Below, one piece after another: positions 43,933 through 53,503 of a stretch of 64,000 bases of DNA. Made by a program: the position numbers and the translations under genes. Numbering within the stretch: position 1 is the first letter of the stretch; every line of letters starts with the position of its first letter. The stretch is taken from NCBI GenBank assembly GCA_049966155.1, contig JBMFVE010000003.1, positions 192,837 to 256,836 of the forward strand, read 5' to 3'. Below the pieces are notes generated by a model. That model searched no databases and had not been told where the DNA came from. It saw only the letters and a list, made by a program, of their open reading frames with translations. Origin of the DNA: JBMFVE01 sp049966155. GTDB lineage: Bacteria > Bacteroidota > Ignavibacteria > Kryptoniales > JAKASW01.

Positions 43933-44881
43933 AGTTGAAGCTGTACAGGAGCAGCGGAAAAACAGTATAAAGCTAACACTTCCTGTTCAGGGAATGACAT
44001 GTGCAAGCTGTGTACTGAGAGTTGAGAATGCACTCAAGCATGTGGAAGGCGTGGACAACGCTGTTGTAAACCTTGCCACGGAATCAGCAACTGTCGAATT
44101 TGAACCTGCGGTTGCCAATGTTGATAAACTAAAATCTGCAGTTGAAGAGGCTGGATACAAAATCATAGATGTCGTTAATGAGCTTGATGCAATTAAAGCT
44201 GAAGCTGATGCTCGTGCAAAAGAGTACAAGGCGCTCTGGAAAAAATTTCTCCTGGGCGCTGTCCTGACTTCTTTAATTCTAATTGGCAGTATGCCTGGCG
44301 TTTTCGGTTTTGTGAGAGCTGTGAACACAACATTAAGAAATTACACATTAATGATGATGACAATTCCTGTCCTCTTCTATGTGGGGAAGAGATTTTTCAG
44401 TGGTTTTTGGTCATCACTTAAACACGCAACTGCTGATATGAATACACTAGTTGCTGTCGGCACCTCAGCAGCTTTTATATATAGCTCGGTTGCGACGGTC
44501 TTTCCTGGTATTCTTACATCAGCAGGAAAAACACCTGACGTATACTTTGACACAAGTGCGGTCATTATAACATTAATTTTGCTTGGTAAGATTCTTGAGT
44601 CGAGGGCGAAGTGGAAATCTTCAGAGGCTGTAAGGAAACTCATATCACTTCAACCTTCTTCGGCACACCTATTATTGGAAGATGGAAGTCAAATTGAAAT
44701 ACCTCTTTCATCCGTTGAGGCTCGAAACGTGCTGAGGGTTTTCCCAGGTGAAAGGATCCCTGTGGATGGAAAAGTTATTGAGGGATATGCCTCAGTGGAT
44801 GAGTCGGCACTTACAGGTGAGAGTATACCGGTAGAGAAGACAGTAGGAAGTAGTGTGCTGGGGGGGAACTGTTTGCCTTGA
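43922..44881 (+). pseudogene. copA: copper-translocating P1B ATPase, 5' part of a frameshifted copA
   Basis: About 319 residues from the ATG at 43922. It contains an N-terminal heavy-metal-binding domain (VQGMTCASC), four membrane helices and the actuator domain with the TGES motif (SALTGESIPV). It then runs off frame at a seven-G tract (44860-44866) and stops 15 nt later. With one G fewer, the frame continues as VLGGTVCLDGTL into the downstream reading frame, the normal P-ATPase sequence. The lesion may be a real null mutation, a phase-variable tract or a sequencing/assembly error. The rest of the protein is intact on either side, which favours a recent change or an error. Confidence 0.85.
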
Positions 44882-46226
44882 TGGAACTCTGAAGATTGTA
44901 GCAGAAAGGATTGGAAAAGAAAGTTTTATTGCTCGTGTAGCGAAGCTGGTGGAAGAGGCTCAAACTTCGAAGCCACCCGTACAGAAACTTGCTGATAAAG
45001 TGGCTTCTGTATTTGTTCCGATTGTGATTGTTATATCACTTCTATCGGGTCTGGTATGGTTTCTGACAGGTCCTCAGCCGGTGCTAATACACTCACTTAT
45101 GGCATTTGTTGCAGTTCTCATAGTTGCATGTCCTTGTGCGCTTGGACTGGCTACTCCAACAGCAATTATGGTTGGAACCGGGCGTGGTGCTGAAATGGGG
45201 ATTTTGATAAAAAATACTGATGCGTTGGAAAAGGCGAGAAAGGTTACATCTGTGATATTTGACAAGACAGGTACGGTCACCGCCGGCATTATGAAAGTTG
45301 TCGACGTCATTCCGTATGCAAATCAGTCAACCGATCATCTACTGGAGCTTGCTTCAGCAGCAGAAATATACTCAGAACATCCAATTGCAAAAGCAATTGT
45401 TAACGAGGCCAAACTGCGCGGCATATCACCTGAACGCAGCAAATATGTTGAGTTCAGGAATTATCCTGGTAATGGAGTATCTATAAGTCTTATCAGGAAC
45501 AATGAAAATATGATGGTAAGAGTTGGAAAATATGAATTTGTTGCCGGTGAAAGAAGTAGCGGGAAAGATGGTTTTGAGGCGCTTGTTGTAAAAAGAGCAA
45601 ATGAACTGGCTTCAACTGTGCTTTATGTCTCTGAAAATCTACAAATGGTTGGAGCGATTTTGCTGAGCGACTATGTGCGAGAGGGCGTCCGTGAGGCGGT
45701 TGAGAGGTTAAAAAAAATGAATGTGAAAGTATATCTCCTGACGGGGGATAACGAAGTGTCGGCAAAGCGAATTGCTCAAGAAATAGGAGCGGATGGCTAC
45801 TTTGCAGGAGTTGATCCTCAAGGAAAGCTGAAGGTGATTCGCGAGTTACAAGCGTCTGGTAACGTCGTTGCGTTTGTAGGAGACGGCATTAACGACGCAC
45901 CTGCAATTACGCAGGCAGATATGGGCGTTGCTATGGCGAGCGGTACAGATATTGCGGCTGAGACTGCAGATATGAATTTAATTAAGAACGACTTACGACT
46001 TGTTCCGGAGGCAATTTTATTATCCAGGAGCACTCTGCGTGTTATAAAGCAAAATTTGTTCTGGGCTTTTTTTTATAACATCGTACTTATTCCACTTGCT
46101 GCTGGTGTTTTTTATCCTCTTTTTGGATGGCAGCTCAACCCCATGTATGCATCGGTAGCTATGGCATTGAGCTCAGTAAGCGTGGTAAGTAATTCCCTAA
46201 GGTTGAAAACAGTAAAACTAAAATAA
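44853..46226 (+). pseudogene. copA: copper-translocating P1B ATPase, 3' part of a frameshifted copA
   Basis: About 450 residues in the +1 frame relative to the 5' part. All catalytic elements are present: the transmembrane copper site ACPCALGLATP, the phosphorylation site FDKTGTVTAG, an HP-containing nucleotide site (YSEHPIAKAI), the hinge GDGINDAPA, and the last two helices with the M/N/S ligands near YASVAMALSSVSVVSN. No start codon with a ribosome site exists for independent translation. If the frame is restored, the whole protein is about 768 residues, normal for CopA. The copper chaperone gene follows 17 nt downstream. Confidence 0.85.
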
Positions 46227-46243
46227 GGAGAAGATGAAATAAA

Positions 46244-46471
46244 ATGTTTAGTTTTGGATCAAAAAAGAAAATCCTATCAGTTGAAGGGATGACCTGTCAT
46301 CACTGTGAAATGACTGTTGAAAAAGCTCTGATGGAGATTCCTGCAGTTAAAAAAGCAAAAGCCCGCCACCCTTTAAAGAGTGTGGAGGTAGAATATATTG
46401 GCGATCTCGACCTTTCTCAGGTGAGAGAAAAGATCGAGAAAGCCGGTTATAAATATGTCGGTGAACTTTAA
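46244..46471 (+). CDS. copZ: heavy-metal-associated domain protein (copper chaperone, CopZ-like)
   Basis: 75 residues, a single HMA ferredoxin-like domain. The metal site is GMTCHHC near the N-terminus, and the closing KIEKAGYKYVGEL is typical. CopZ carries Cu(I) in the cytoplasm to the CopA ATPase encoded just upstream. The N-terminus is slightly longer and basic (FGSKKK). It is unaffected by the copA frameshift and could still be expressed from the same transcript. Confidence 0.92.
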   Translation: MFSFGSKKKILSVEGMTCHHCEMTVEKALMEIPAVKKAKARHPLKSVEVEYIGDLDLSQVREKIEKAGYKYVGEL

Positions 46472-46500
46472 AAGAAACCACTAAAAGGGCTCTTTGAAAT

Positions 46501-47091
46501 TTACCTTGATGAAGCGCTGAACCTGTCAGCAGCTTCTTTCCAGTTGATATTCTTCATAAAGGCATTAATATAGTCTGCTCGTTTGAGTCCATAATCAATC
46601 ATGAAAGCATGTTCAAACACATCCAATACGAGAATGGGTGAGCAGCCTGCCAGGTGCCCCATGTCATGCTCATTTATCCACTGATTGTACAAGGCTCCAT
46701 TTGTGTTGTCTCTGTAGAGAATGGTCCAACCGATACCCCGCATTGCGCCGGTCGCCTTAAAGTCGTTTTCCCAATTCTGGTAGCTTCCAAATTGTTTTTC
46801 CAGAGCTTGATAGAGGGCAGAGTTATTATTTAGAGGTTCCTTACCGCCAAGATTGTCAAAATAATACTCATGAAGCCTCATCCCGTTAAATTCCCATCCG
46901 AATCTCCGCTTAAGTTCGGCATACTCTGGTGTACCTGTTTTGCCATCCTTATGCATTTGAGAAAGAATGTCGGCAAGTTTGTTTGTGTTTGTTACGTAGC
47001 CCTGGTAAAGGGCAAAATGGTTTTCGAGAAGTTGTCTGGAGAATCCCTCCATCCCGAAAAGTTTACTATAATCTTTTGCTGTGTAAGCCAT
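46501..47091 (-). CDS. Fe/Mn-family superoxide dismutase
   Basis: 196 residues. It converts superoxide to oxygen and peroxide. The metal-ligand regions are LLENHFALYQGYV, the GMRLHEYYF helix and LVLDVFEHAFMIDYG (Asp and His), matching the two-domain SOD fold. The N-terminal helix pair lacks the usual HHxxHH run and belongs to the divergent FSRQLLENH-type subgroup. Metal preference cannot be assigned. AGGAG precedes the ATG. It converges on the copper genes and leaves only about 30 nt between them. Confidence 0.93.
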   Translation of the reverse strand: MAYTAKDYSKLFGMEGFSRQLLENHFALYQGYVTNTNKLADILSQMHKDGKTGTPEYAELKRRFGWEFNGMRLHEYYFDNLGGKEPLNNNSALYQALEKQFGSYQNWENDFKATGAMRGIGWTILYRDNTNGALYNQWINEHDMGHLAGCSPILVLDVFEHAFMIDYGLKRADYINAFMKNINWKEAADRFSASSR

Positions 47092-47162
47092 GCTTGATCT
47101 CCTTTATTTTATTGAAGTATTAATGAGCTTTTGTGAAAAAGTTCATAGTTCTGCAGTGGTAA

Positions 47163-47516
47163 TTAAGCTCCAAAAGAATTTCCACACCCACAGGTACGAG
47201 TAGCGTTTGGATTAAGAAATGTAAATCCTTTTCCCGAGAGGCCATCCTGAAAATCAAGTACAACTCCCTTTAAAAACCTAAAGCTGTTCTGATCAACAAG
47301 GACTTTTACTCCTTTTGATTCAAACATTAAATCACCCTCTCTTTTTGTTTCATCAAATCCAAGTACATATGTGAATCCGCTGCATCCCCCTCCTTTAACG
47401 CCCAGCCTCAGGCCAAAAGTATCTAGGATTTTATTTTCTGCCATTATTCTCCTGACCTCAGACGCAGCCCTGTCAGAGATATTTATATCATTTGATACTA
47501 CTTGAGTACCTTCCAT
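47163..47516 (-). CDS. A-type iron-sulfur cluster carrier (IscA/ErpA/HesB family)
   Basis: 117 residues. The three ligand cysteines are present: one in KGGGCSGFTY and two in the C-terminal TRTCGCGNSF. Such proteins deliver 4Fe-4S clusters to client enzymes; the Fe-S-rich complexes encoded elsewhere in the window are possible clients. The start MEGTQVV is preceded by AGGAG. A short hypothetical gene lies 30 nt upstream on the same strand. Confidence 0.93.
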   Translation of the reverse strand: MEGTQVVSNDINISDRAASEVRRIMAENKILDTFGLRLGVKGGGCSGFTYVLGFDETKREGDLMFESKGVKVLVDQNSFRFLKGVVLDFQDGLSGKGFTFLNPNATRTCGCGNSFGA

Positions 47517-47546
47517 CTTTCACTCCTCCTTTATAAAATAAAAAAT

Positions 47547-47843
47547 TTACTTAAGAACAGGCTTCCCTGGATTTTTGGTTTGGAATTCAGGGTACATCAC
47601 TGTCCAGCATTTATCAGATATTGGTTTGAAAATACCATCAGATATTAACATTGATACTAACGTATTCAGGATACTTTCAAGTTCCATATCGGAAAATTTA
47701 TATCCGTGCTGTGAAAGGTAAGCTTGCAGTGAATACTTCAAATCCTTGTGAAACACATTTGAACGATGGAATATGGGAATTCTTCGCCGAGTAAAATTGA
47801 GGAAATCAATTTTGTGCGTTTTAATAAATTCGATTCCGTCCAT
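47547..47843 (-). CDS. hypothetical protein upstream of the IscA-family gene
   Basis: 98 residues. No family recognised. It is predicted mainly helical, with a basic segment near residues 18-30 (TRRRIPIFHRS) and a possible winged-helix-like stretch (YLSQHGYKFSDMELESIL, then MLISDGIF). No good ribosome site is visible before the ATG at 47843. It is 30 nt from the Fe-S carrier gene on the same strand, so the two are probably co-transcribed. The composition looks coding but the call is moderate. Confidence 0.55.
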   Translation of the reverse strand: MDGIEFIKTHKIDFLNFTRRRIPIFHRSNVFHKDLKYSLQAYLSQHGYKFSDMELESILNTLVSMLISDGIFKPISDKCWTVMYPEFQTKNPGKPVLK

Positions 47844-48078
47844 ATACTGTGCTTTTTATGCAAAAATTTAGCGTCTAATACAACTAAAATCAATTGCTGC
47901 CTTTTGGTGAAGGTTAATACTTTTCTGGATGCTATCTTTAATTTGAAAAACCCAACGCAATCGCTCTGTTATTTTCAGAAATGGGGTGTTTTTTCGGCTT
48001 ATTCTCATTATTATTTAAAAAACATTTCATAATTGCGATCAATTCTGTATAGGTTTCAAAAAGGAAAGGGGCTTTGTT

Positions 48079-49347
48079 ATGAAAGAGACTGTTCTCGACA
48101 GGTTTTTGCGTTATGTTGTAATTGATACACAATCCAGAGAAGATTCAGAGAGCTATCCCAGCACAACAAAACAATTTGATTTGCTCAACCTGCTCGTGAA
48201 AGAGTTAAAGGAAATGGGTGTGCAGGATGTCAATATTGATAAGTATGGCTACGTAATGGCAACAATCCCATCAAATGTTCAGGAAAAAGTGCCGGTAATT
48301 GGGTTCATAGCGCACGTTGATACATCACCTGAAGTTACAGGTTCAAATGTAAAACCGCAGGTGATTCAAATTTATGGAGGGGGTGACATTGTTTTGCCTG
48401 GGGATAAAAGTGTCGTGATTCGGGAATCCGAGAATCCAGCTTTAAAAGCTGCAATTGGGAAGACAATTGTCACAAGCGACGGCACAACATTGCTTGGAGC
48501 TGATGACAAAGCTGGAGTCGCTGCTGTCATGACGGCTGTTCAGGAGTTGATGAAAAATCCTCATATTCCTCATGGTGAAATCAGAATTGCGTTTACTCCC
48601 GACGAAGAAATCGGAGCAGGGACTAAGTATTTTGATGTAAAAAAGTTCGGTGCACAGTTTGCATACACGGTTGACGGCGATATGGCTGGTGAACTCAACA
48701 TGGAAACATTTAGTGCAAACTTATGTGTCATTACTGTAAATGGCCGTGACATTCACCCGGGTTCTGCTAAGGGCATCATGGTTAATTCGATACGCGTCAT
48801 TTCTGAGATAATCTCCAGACTCCCCAGAGAAATTTCTCCGGAAGCTACTGAAGGTTATGAACCCTACATTCATCCGTATGTTTTAGAGGGTGGGGTTGGG
48901 AAATCGACTGTTAAAATTCTTTTCAGGGATTTCAGAACAGAAGGTCTTGAAAATTTAAGAAAGATTGTTGATGACGTCATAAAGGAAGTAAAAAGCTTGT
49001 TTCCACAGGCTGGAATCGAAGTGAATGTTGTTGAGCAGTACAGGAATATGCGCGAAGGCATTGAAAAGGATCCACGCGTCGCGGATTACCTTTTTGAAGC
49101 AGCAAAACGTGCAGGGCTGAATCCTCAATGGAAGCCGATCCGTGGGGGAACTGACGGGGCTAAACTTACAGAGGCCGGACTTCCGACACCAAATATTTTT
49201 ACAGGTGGGTCAAATTTTCATAGCCGTACAGAGTGGGTGAACGTATGGGGAATGGAGAAGGCTGTAGAAACTATACTGAATCTGGTTCAAATATGGGTTG
49301 AAAATGCAAAGATTACCAATTCAAAATCATCGGAGGATACTCGCTGA
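48079..49347 (+). CDS. pepT: peptidase T (tripeptide aminopeptidase, M20 family)
   Basis: 422 residues. It removes N-terminal residues from tripeptides in the cytoplasm using two zinc ions. Metal and catalytic motifs are visible: IAHVDTSPEV (His, catalytic Asp), GADDKAGVA, TPDEEIGAGT (general-base Glu), YTVDGDMAGE and the C-terminal NIFTGGSNFHSRTEW. The start has AAAGGAAAGG upstream. An oligopeptide transporter gene follows 89 nt later on the same strand, so the pair fits peptide uptake and breakdown. Confidence 0.96.
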   Translation: MKETVLDRFLRYVVIDTQSREDSESYPSTTKQFDLLNLLVKELKEMGVQDVNIDKYGYVMATIPSNVQEKVPVIGFIAHVDTSPEVTGSNVKPQVIQIYGGGDIVLPGDKSVVIRESENPALKAAIGKTIVTSDGTTLLGADDKAGVAAVMTAVQELMKNPHIPHGEIRIAFTPDEEIGAGTKYFDVKKFGAQFAYTVDGDMAGELNMETFSANLCVITVNGRDIHPGSAKGIMVNSIRVISEIISRLPREISPEATEGYEPYIHPYVLEGGVGKSTVKILFRDFRTEGLENLRKIVDDVIKEVKSLFPQAGIEVNVVEQYRNMREGIEKDPRVADYLFEAAKRAGLNPQWKPIRGGTDGAKLTEAGLPTPNIFTGGSNFHSRTEWVNVWGMEKAVETILNLVQIWVENAKITNSKSSEDTR

Positions 49348-49436
49348 ATTTATGGTCTAGGAAAAGGCGGAGTAGCCCTTTAACAACCATTTCTGGCTTT
49401 CATTAAATTTGTCAAAACTATTTTGAAAGGGAAAAA

Positions 49437-51434
49437 ATGGGACAGCAAGAGACTGGGACCAAGGGATTATCCGAAAGTGCCTTCAGAGAATTGAAAGAGG
49501 GCGAAGAATATCAACCGGTAATGTCACCGGCGAGAACTTATCCAGAGGTCACGACCTGGTCAGTAGCGTGGGGGCTGATAATGGCAGTTTTGTTTTCTGC
49601 TGCGGCAGCTTATTCTGGATTAAAGATAGGACAGGTTTTTGAAGCTGCGATTCCGATTGCAATACTTGCAGTCGGCGTGACAGGGCTGGCTAAAAAATCG
49701 GATGGTCTTGGACAGAACGTAATCATTCAGTCTATTGGATCTGCATCCGGGGCTGTGGTAGCTGGAGCTATATTCACCATACCCGCATTATACATTCTTG
49801 GTCTGCCCGCAAGCTATTTCCAGATGTTTGTCGCATCAGCGCTTGGTGGGTTCATAGGAATTTTGTTTCTTATCCCTTTTCGAAAGTACTTTGTAAAGGA
49901 AATGCACGGCAAGCTGCCATTCCCAGAAGCGACAGCGACAACGGAAATCCTTGTGGCGGGTGAAACAGGCGGAAAGGAGGCCAAGGTTCTGGTTTTGAGT
50001 GGTATAATTGGTGGAGCTTTTGATTTCACATTCAGTGCCTTCGGCCTGTGGTCTGAAGTGATAACGAGTCGAATGTTTTCCTGGGGACAATTGCTGGCTG
50101 AGAGAGCAAAAATGGTTTTGAAGCTTGATGTTTCTGCAATGGTTTTGGGATTGGGATATATAATTGGCCTGAAGTACTCTTCAATTATTGTTGCAGGTTC
50201 TTTCTTATCCTGGTTCGTACTCGTTCCTCTTGTTTACGAAGTTGGAAAGCACATGATCATGCCTTCAGGAGTTGCCGGACAATTAATGATATCACAAATG
50301 AGTGCTGAACAAATCTTTCAAACATATGTGAGGCAGATTGGCATTGGGGGAATTGCAATGGCTGGTATCATAGGAATTATACGATCCTATAAAATCATTG
50401 TTAATGCATTTGGCCTGGCATACAGGGAGATTGTTCATCATAAGTCCGCTTCAGATAGCAACTCGGTTCGGACTCAGACAGACATTCAAATGCTCTGGGT
50501 TGTAGTCCTTATACTCTTAACTGGAATAGCCGTTTTCGTATTCTTTGCGGCGGGTGTGGTACCAACAGTTGGTCAGGCACTTGTGGCCTTTCTTGTTGTA
50601 ATTATAATTTCTTTTTTATTTACAACAGTTGCTGCAAATGCGATTGCAATTGTCGGGACAAATCCGGTATCAGGAATGACACTTATGACCTTATTGCTTT
50701 CTTCTTTCGTTCTCGTAGAAGCTGGATTGAGTGGAAAATCCGGGATGTTGAGTGCAATGATTATAGGCGGGGTTGTATGTACTGCTCTTTCTGTGGCAGG
50801 CTCGTTCATTACAGATTTGAAGATCGGGTACTGGTTAGGGAGCACTCCAAAAAGGCAGGAAACATGGAAGTTTCTTGGGGTACTGGTCTCGTCAGCAACA
50901 GTTGGCGGAGTGATTCTTGTTCTTAACAAAGCTTATGGTTTTACCGGTGAACAGGCTCTTGTTGCACCACAGGCTAACGCAATGGCTGCGGTAATAAAGC
51001 CCTTGATGTCAAATGCTGAGACTCCATGGATGTTATATATTGTTGGCGGGATAATAGCATTGCTCCTGGTAATCTTGAAAGTACCTCCGTTGGCATTTGC
51101 ACTTGGCATGTACATTCCTCAGGAGTTAAATACTCCACTGTTAGTGGGAGGTGCAATAGCATGGTTTGTATCTACGCGGAGCAAAGATCCTGTTTTAAAT
51201 AATCATCGCCAGCATCGCGGAACTTTAATTGCGTCTGGCTTTATTGCCGGCGGGGCATTGTTAGGAGTATTAAACGCATTTTTAAAATTTCTTGACCAGC
51301 AATGGTCTTTCGGTTACAGTCATTGGTACAATTCAAGCTGGGTCGGGTCACAAAACGGTGAGCTTACCGGTTTAATTGTGTTTATTCTCTTATGCAGTTA
51401 TTTCATATGGGATTCCAGTAGAGTTAAGGAGTGA
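49437..51434 (+). CDS. OPT-family oligopeptide transporter
   Basis: 665 residues with about 15-16 membrane helices. The opening SVAWGLIMAVLFSAAAAYSGLKIGQVFEA is split across the first helices as in bacterial OPT proteins, and the LPFPEATATTEILVAGETGG loop and NPVSGMTLMTLL are family landmarks. It probably imports short peptides by proton symport; some OPT members carry metal chelates instead. Its place after pepT favours peptides. It is convergent with the acyl-CoA ligase gene. Confidence 0.93.
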   Translation: MGQQETGTKGLSESAFRELKEGEEYQPVMSPARTYPEVTTWSVAWGLIMAVLFSAAAAYSGLKIGQVFEAAIPIAILAVGVTGLAKKSDGLGQNVIIQSIGSASGAVVAGAIFTIPALYILGLPASYFQMFVASALGGFIGILFLIPFRKYFVKEMHGKLPFPEATATTEILVAGETGGKEAKVLVLSGIIGGAFDFTFSAFGLWSEVITSRMFSWGQLLAERAKMVLKLDVSAMVLGLGYIIGLKYSSIIVAGSFLSWFVLVPLVYEVGKHMIMPSGVAGQLMISQMSAEQIFQTYVRQIGIGGIAMAGIIGIIRSYKIIVNAFGLAYREIVHHKSASDSNSVRTQTDIQMLWVVVLILLTGIAVFVFFAAGVVPTVGQALVAFLVVIIISFLFTTVAANAIAIVGTNPVSGMTLMTLLLSSFVLVEAGLSGKSGMLSAMIIGGVVCTALSVAGSFITDLKIGYWLGSTPKRQETWKFLGVLVSSATVGGVILVLNKAYGFTGEQALVAPQANAMAAVIKPLMSNAETPWMLYIVGGIIALLLVILKVPPLAFALGMYIPQELNTPLLVGGAIAWFVSTRSKDPVLNNHRQHRGTLIASGFIAGGALLGVLNAFLKFLDQQWSFGYSHWYNSSWVGSQNGELTGLIVFILLCSYFIWDSSRVKE

Positions 51435-51521
51435 TTCTTTACAATTACGTTTATAAACTTACATTACATTTACGCCTCCTCTACTTAATTATAGAGAATT
51501 TTACCGTACGCTCCGGACAAT

Positions 51522-53204
51522 TTACTTTTTTTGAGCTAACTCTGTTCTGATTTGTTTCTTATTAATTTTGCCTACGCTTGTTTTTGGAATACTATCTACT
51601 ATTGTGATTTGATTGGGCAGACTCCATGAGCTGAGCTTTCCTTCGGCAACAAATCCTTCCAGGAATTCTTTCAGGTCACCTTCTGTGACCTTCCCCTTAT
51701 ATTCTGGTTTTAAGACCACAAGCGCATATGGTCTTTCACCCCATTTTTCATCAGGAACTCCAACCACTGCTACTTCCGATACAGACTCGTGTTGACTGAT
51801 GTGACTTTCTAGAGTTAGCGACGATATCCATTCACCGCCACTTTTAATCATGTCTTTCGACCTGTCAACTATCTGAAGGTATCCTAGCTCATCAATTGTA
51901 GAAATATCACCAGTATGAAGCCACCCACCCCGCCAGAGATCCTTACTCATTTTTTCATCCTTTAGATATCCATTTGTTAGCCATGGAGATCTGACTACTA
52001 TTTCGCCAACTGTTTTGCCGTCGTGCTTTATTTCGTTGTTCTCAAGGTCGACCACTTTTATATCGACAAACGGGATTGGTAATCCTGTTTTTATTCTGTA
52101 ATCAACCTGTTTTTCTTTGTCCCACGTCATCATTTCACTGTTCAGATATGTAAGAGTGAGCACCGGGCACGTCTCTGACATTCCATACCCACTGAAAACA
52201 TCTATTCCGAGTTTCAGGGCTGCCTCTGCCAGTCCACGGGGGAGAGCCGATCCCCCTATAATTACTTTCCAGCCTGATAAATTGAATTGTTTAATCACAG
52301 GATTTGACACTATCATGTGAAGGATAGTTGGAACGCAATGTGAAAGGGTGACTTTGTGAGCTACCAGCAGTTTGAGCAGCATTTCCGGTTCATATTTTCC
52401 GGGATATACCTGTTTCACCCCGAGAAATGTTGCCAGATAAGGGATGCCCCAGGCATGGACATGAAACATTGGAGTAAGCGGCATGTACACATCATTGGAT
52501 CTGAGACGGCCGATTGTCTCATACAGACCTGTGGCCGCTCCCACCCCAAGCGTATGAAGGACAAGTTGACGGTGAGTAAAATAAACTCCTTTTGGTTCGC
52601 CGGTGGTTCCTGTTGTATAAAAGACCGTTGCAACACTATTTTCATCGAAGTCAGGAAAATCAAATTGAGTGGGCGCTTTTGAAAGCAACTCTTCGTATTC
52701 TCCAGCAAAATTAAGCCTGGATGGCTGCTTTTGACCGGTGTCAGTCAGAAGGACATATTCTTTAACGGTCTGAAGTTTATCGGCAATTGCATCAACTAAC
52801 GGAATGAAGTCAGAATTAACAAGTACAACCCTGTCCTCAGCGTGATTCATCGTGTAAAGAAGCTGTGCAGCTGAGAGCCTTACGTTAACAGTATGGAGAA
52901 TTGCTCCAATCATAGGAACAGCAAAATAAGCTTCAAGATACCGATGGCTATCCCAATCCAATACAGCAACCGTATCGCCAGGTTGGACACCAAGGCTTGT
53001 AAGTACGTTGGCCAGTCGTTGAATTCTTTCATTGAGTGTACGGTAATTGTAATGAGAGATATCCCTGTAAAAAATTTCCCTCTGTGGTTCGTAAGTAAGA
53101 GCAGGGGTCAGGAGGTGCTTAATTAAAAGTGGGAACTGGTATGCTTCATCTGTACCCCTGATGATTTTTGTCCTGTTGATCCATTTTTGAGAAGTAATAG
53201 CCAT
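51522..53204 (-). CDS. AMP-forming acyl-CoA synthetase (medium/long-chain, AlkK-like)
   Basis: 560 residues from the ATG at 53204, chosen because AAGGAG lies 8 nt upstream; the frame extends 18 codons further to 53258 without a ribosome site. It activates fatty acids to acyl-CoA via acyl-adenylate. Motifs are the AMP-binding loop YTTGTTGEPKG, PMFHVHAWGIPY (typical of the AlkK/medium-chain group), GYGMSETCP, HTGDISTIDELGY and the C-terminal SGGEWISS, with the catalytic Lys near KTSVGKINKK. No beta-oxidation genes are adjacent. Confidence 0.94.
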   Translation of the reverse strand: MAITSQKWINRTKIIRGTDEAYQFPLLIKHLLTPALTYEPQREIFYRDISHYNYRTLNERIQRLANVLTSLGVQPGDTVAVLDWDSHRYLEAYFAVPMIGAILHTVNVRLSAAQLLYTMNHAEDRVVLVNSDFIPLVDAIADKLQTVKEYVLLTDTGQKQPSRLNFAGEYEELLSKAPTQFDFPDFDENSVATVFYTTGTTGEPKGVYFTHRQLVLHTLGVGAATGLYETIGRLRSNDVYMPLTPMFHVHAWGIPYLATFLGVKQVYPGKYEPEMLLKLLVAHKVTLSHCVPTILHMIVSNPVIKQFNLSGWKVIIGGSALPRGLAEAALKLGIDVFSGYGMSETCPVLTLTYLNSEMMTWDKEKQVDYRIKTGLPIPFVDIKVVDLENNEIKHDGKTVGEIVVRSPWLTNGYLKDEKMSKDLWRGGWLHTGDISTIDELGYLQIVDRSKDMIKSGGEWISSLTLESHISQHESVSEVAVVGVPDEKWGERPYALVVLKPEYKGKVTEGDLKEFLEGFVAEGKLSSWSLPNQITIVDSIPKTSVGKINKKQIRTELAQKK

Positions 53205-53325
53205 GCCACGCGCTCCTTTTTGTTTATCAAATTTGAAGGAATTTCCTGAAAACAGCAAGTGAGTAAAATAAAACTTAATTCAATTACATCTCACTGGAAA
53301 GATTTTCTTTCTGTTCCGAGTGTCC

Positions 53326-53354
53326 TTGAAATTGGCTTACGGAGGTGTTAGATT
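53326..53354 (+). promoter_or_regulatory. putative promoter of tRNA-Asp
   Basis: TTGAAA (53326-53331) and TAGATT (53349-53354) are spaced exactly 17 nt and lie 24 nt before the tRNA, a good sigma-70-type arrangement. It overlaps nothing else. Confidence 0.5.
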
Positions 53355-53378
53355 CATTACGTAAAGTGAGCGCAACAA

Positions 53379-53453
53379 GGGGTTGTAGCTCAGTTTGGTT
53401 AGAGCGCCTGCCTGTCACGCAGGAGGCCGCGGGTTCGAGCCCCGTCAACCCCG
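53379..53453 (+). tRNA. tRNA-Asp (anticodon GTC)
   Basis: The acceptor stem GGGGTTG (53379-53385) pairs with CAACCCC (53446-53452), with discriminator G. The D arm is AGCTCAGTTTGGTTAGAGC. The anticodon arm CCTGC-CTGTCAC-GCAGG places GTC at 53414-53416, and the T arm has GGTTCGAGCCCC. The CCA end is not encoded in place (the sequence continues CACCA). It is followed by the compositionally odd region 53454-54659, so its 3' end could have served as an integration site. Confidence 0.95.
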
Positions 53454-53503
53454 CACCAAAATCCCGCAAGACATTTCAGGCTATCAAGCGAAGATTGCGA
53501 TAG

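Noticed and set aside
53284..53469. Minus-strand frame reading GLTGLEPAASCVTGRRSNQ
   Set aside because: This is a well-known spurious translation of the antisense strand of a tRNA gene; the real feature is tRNA-Asp.
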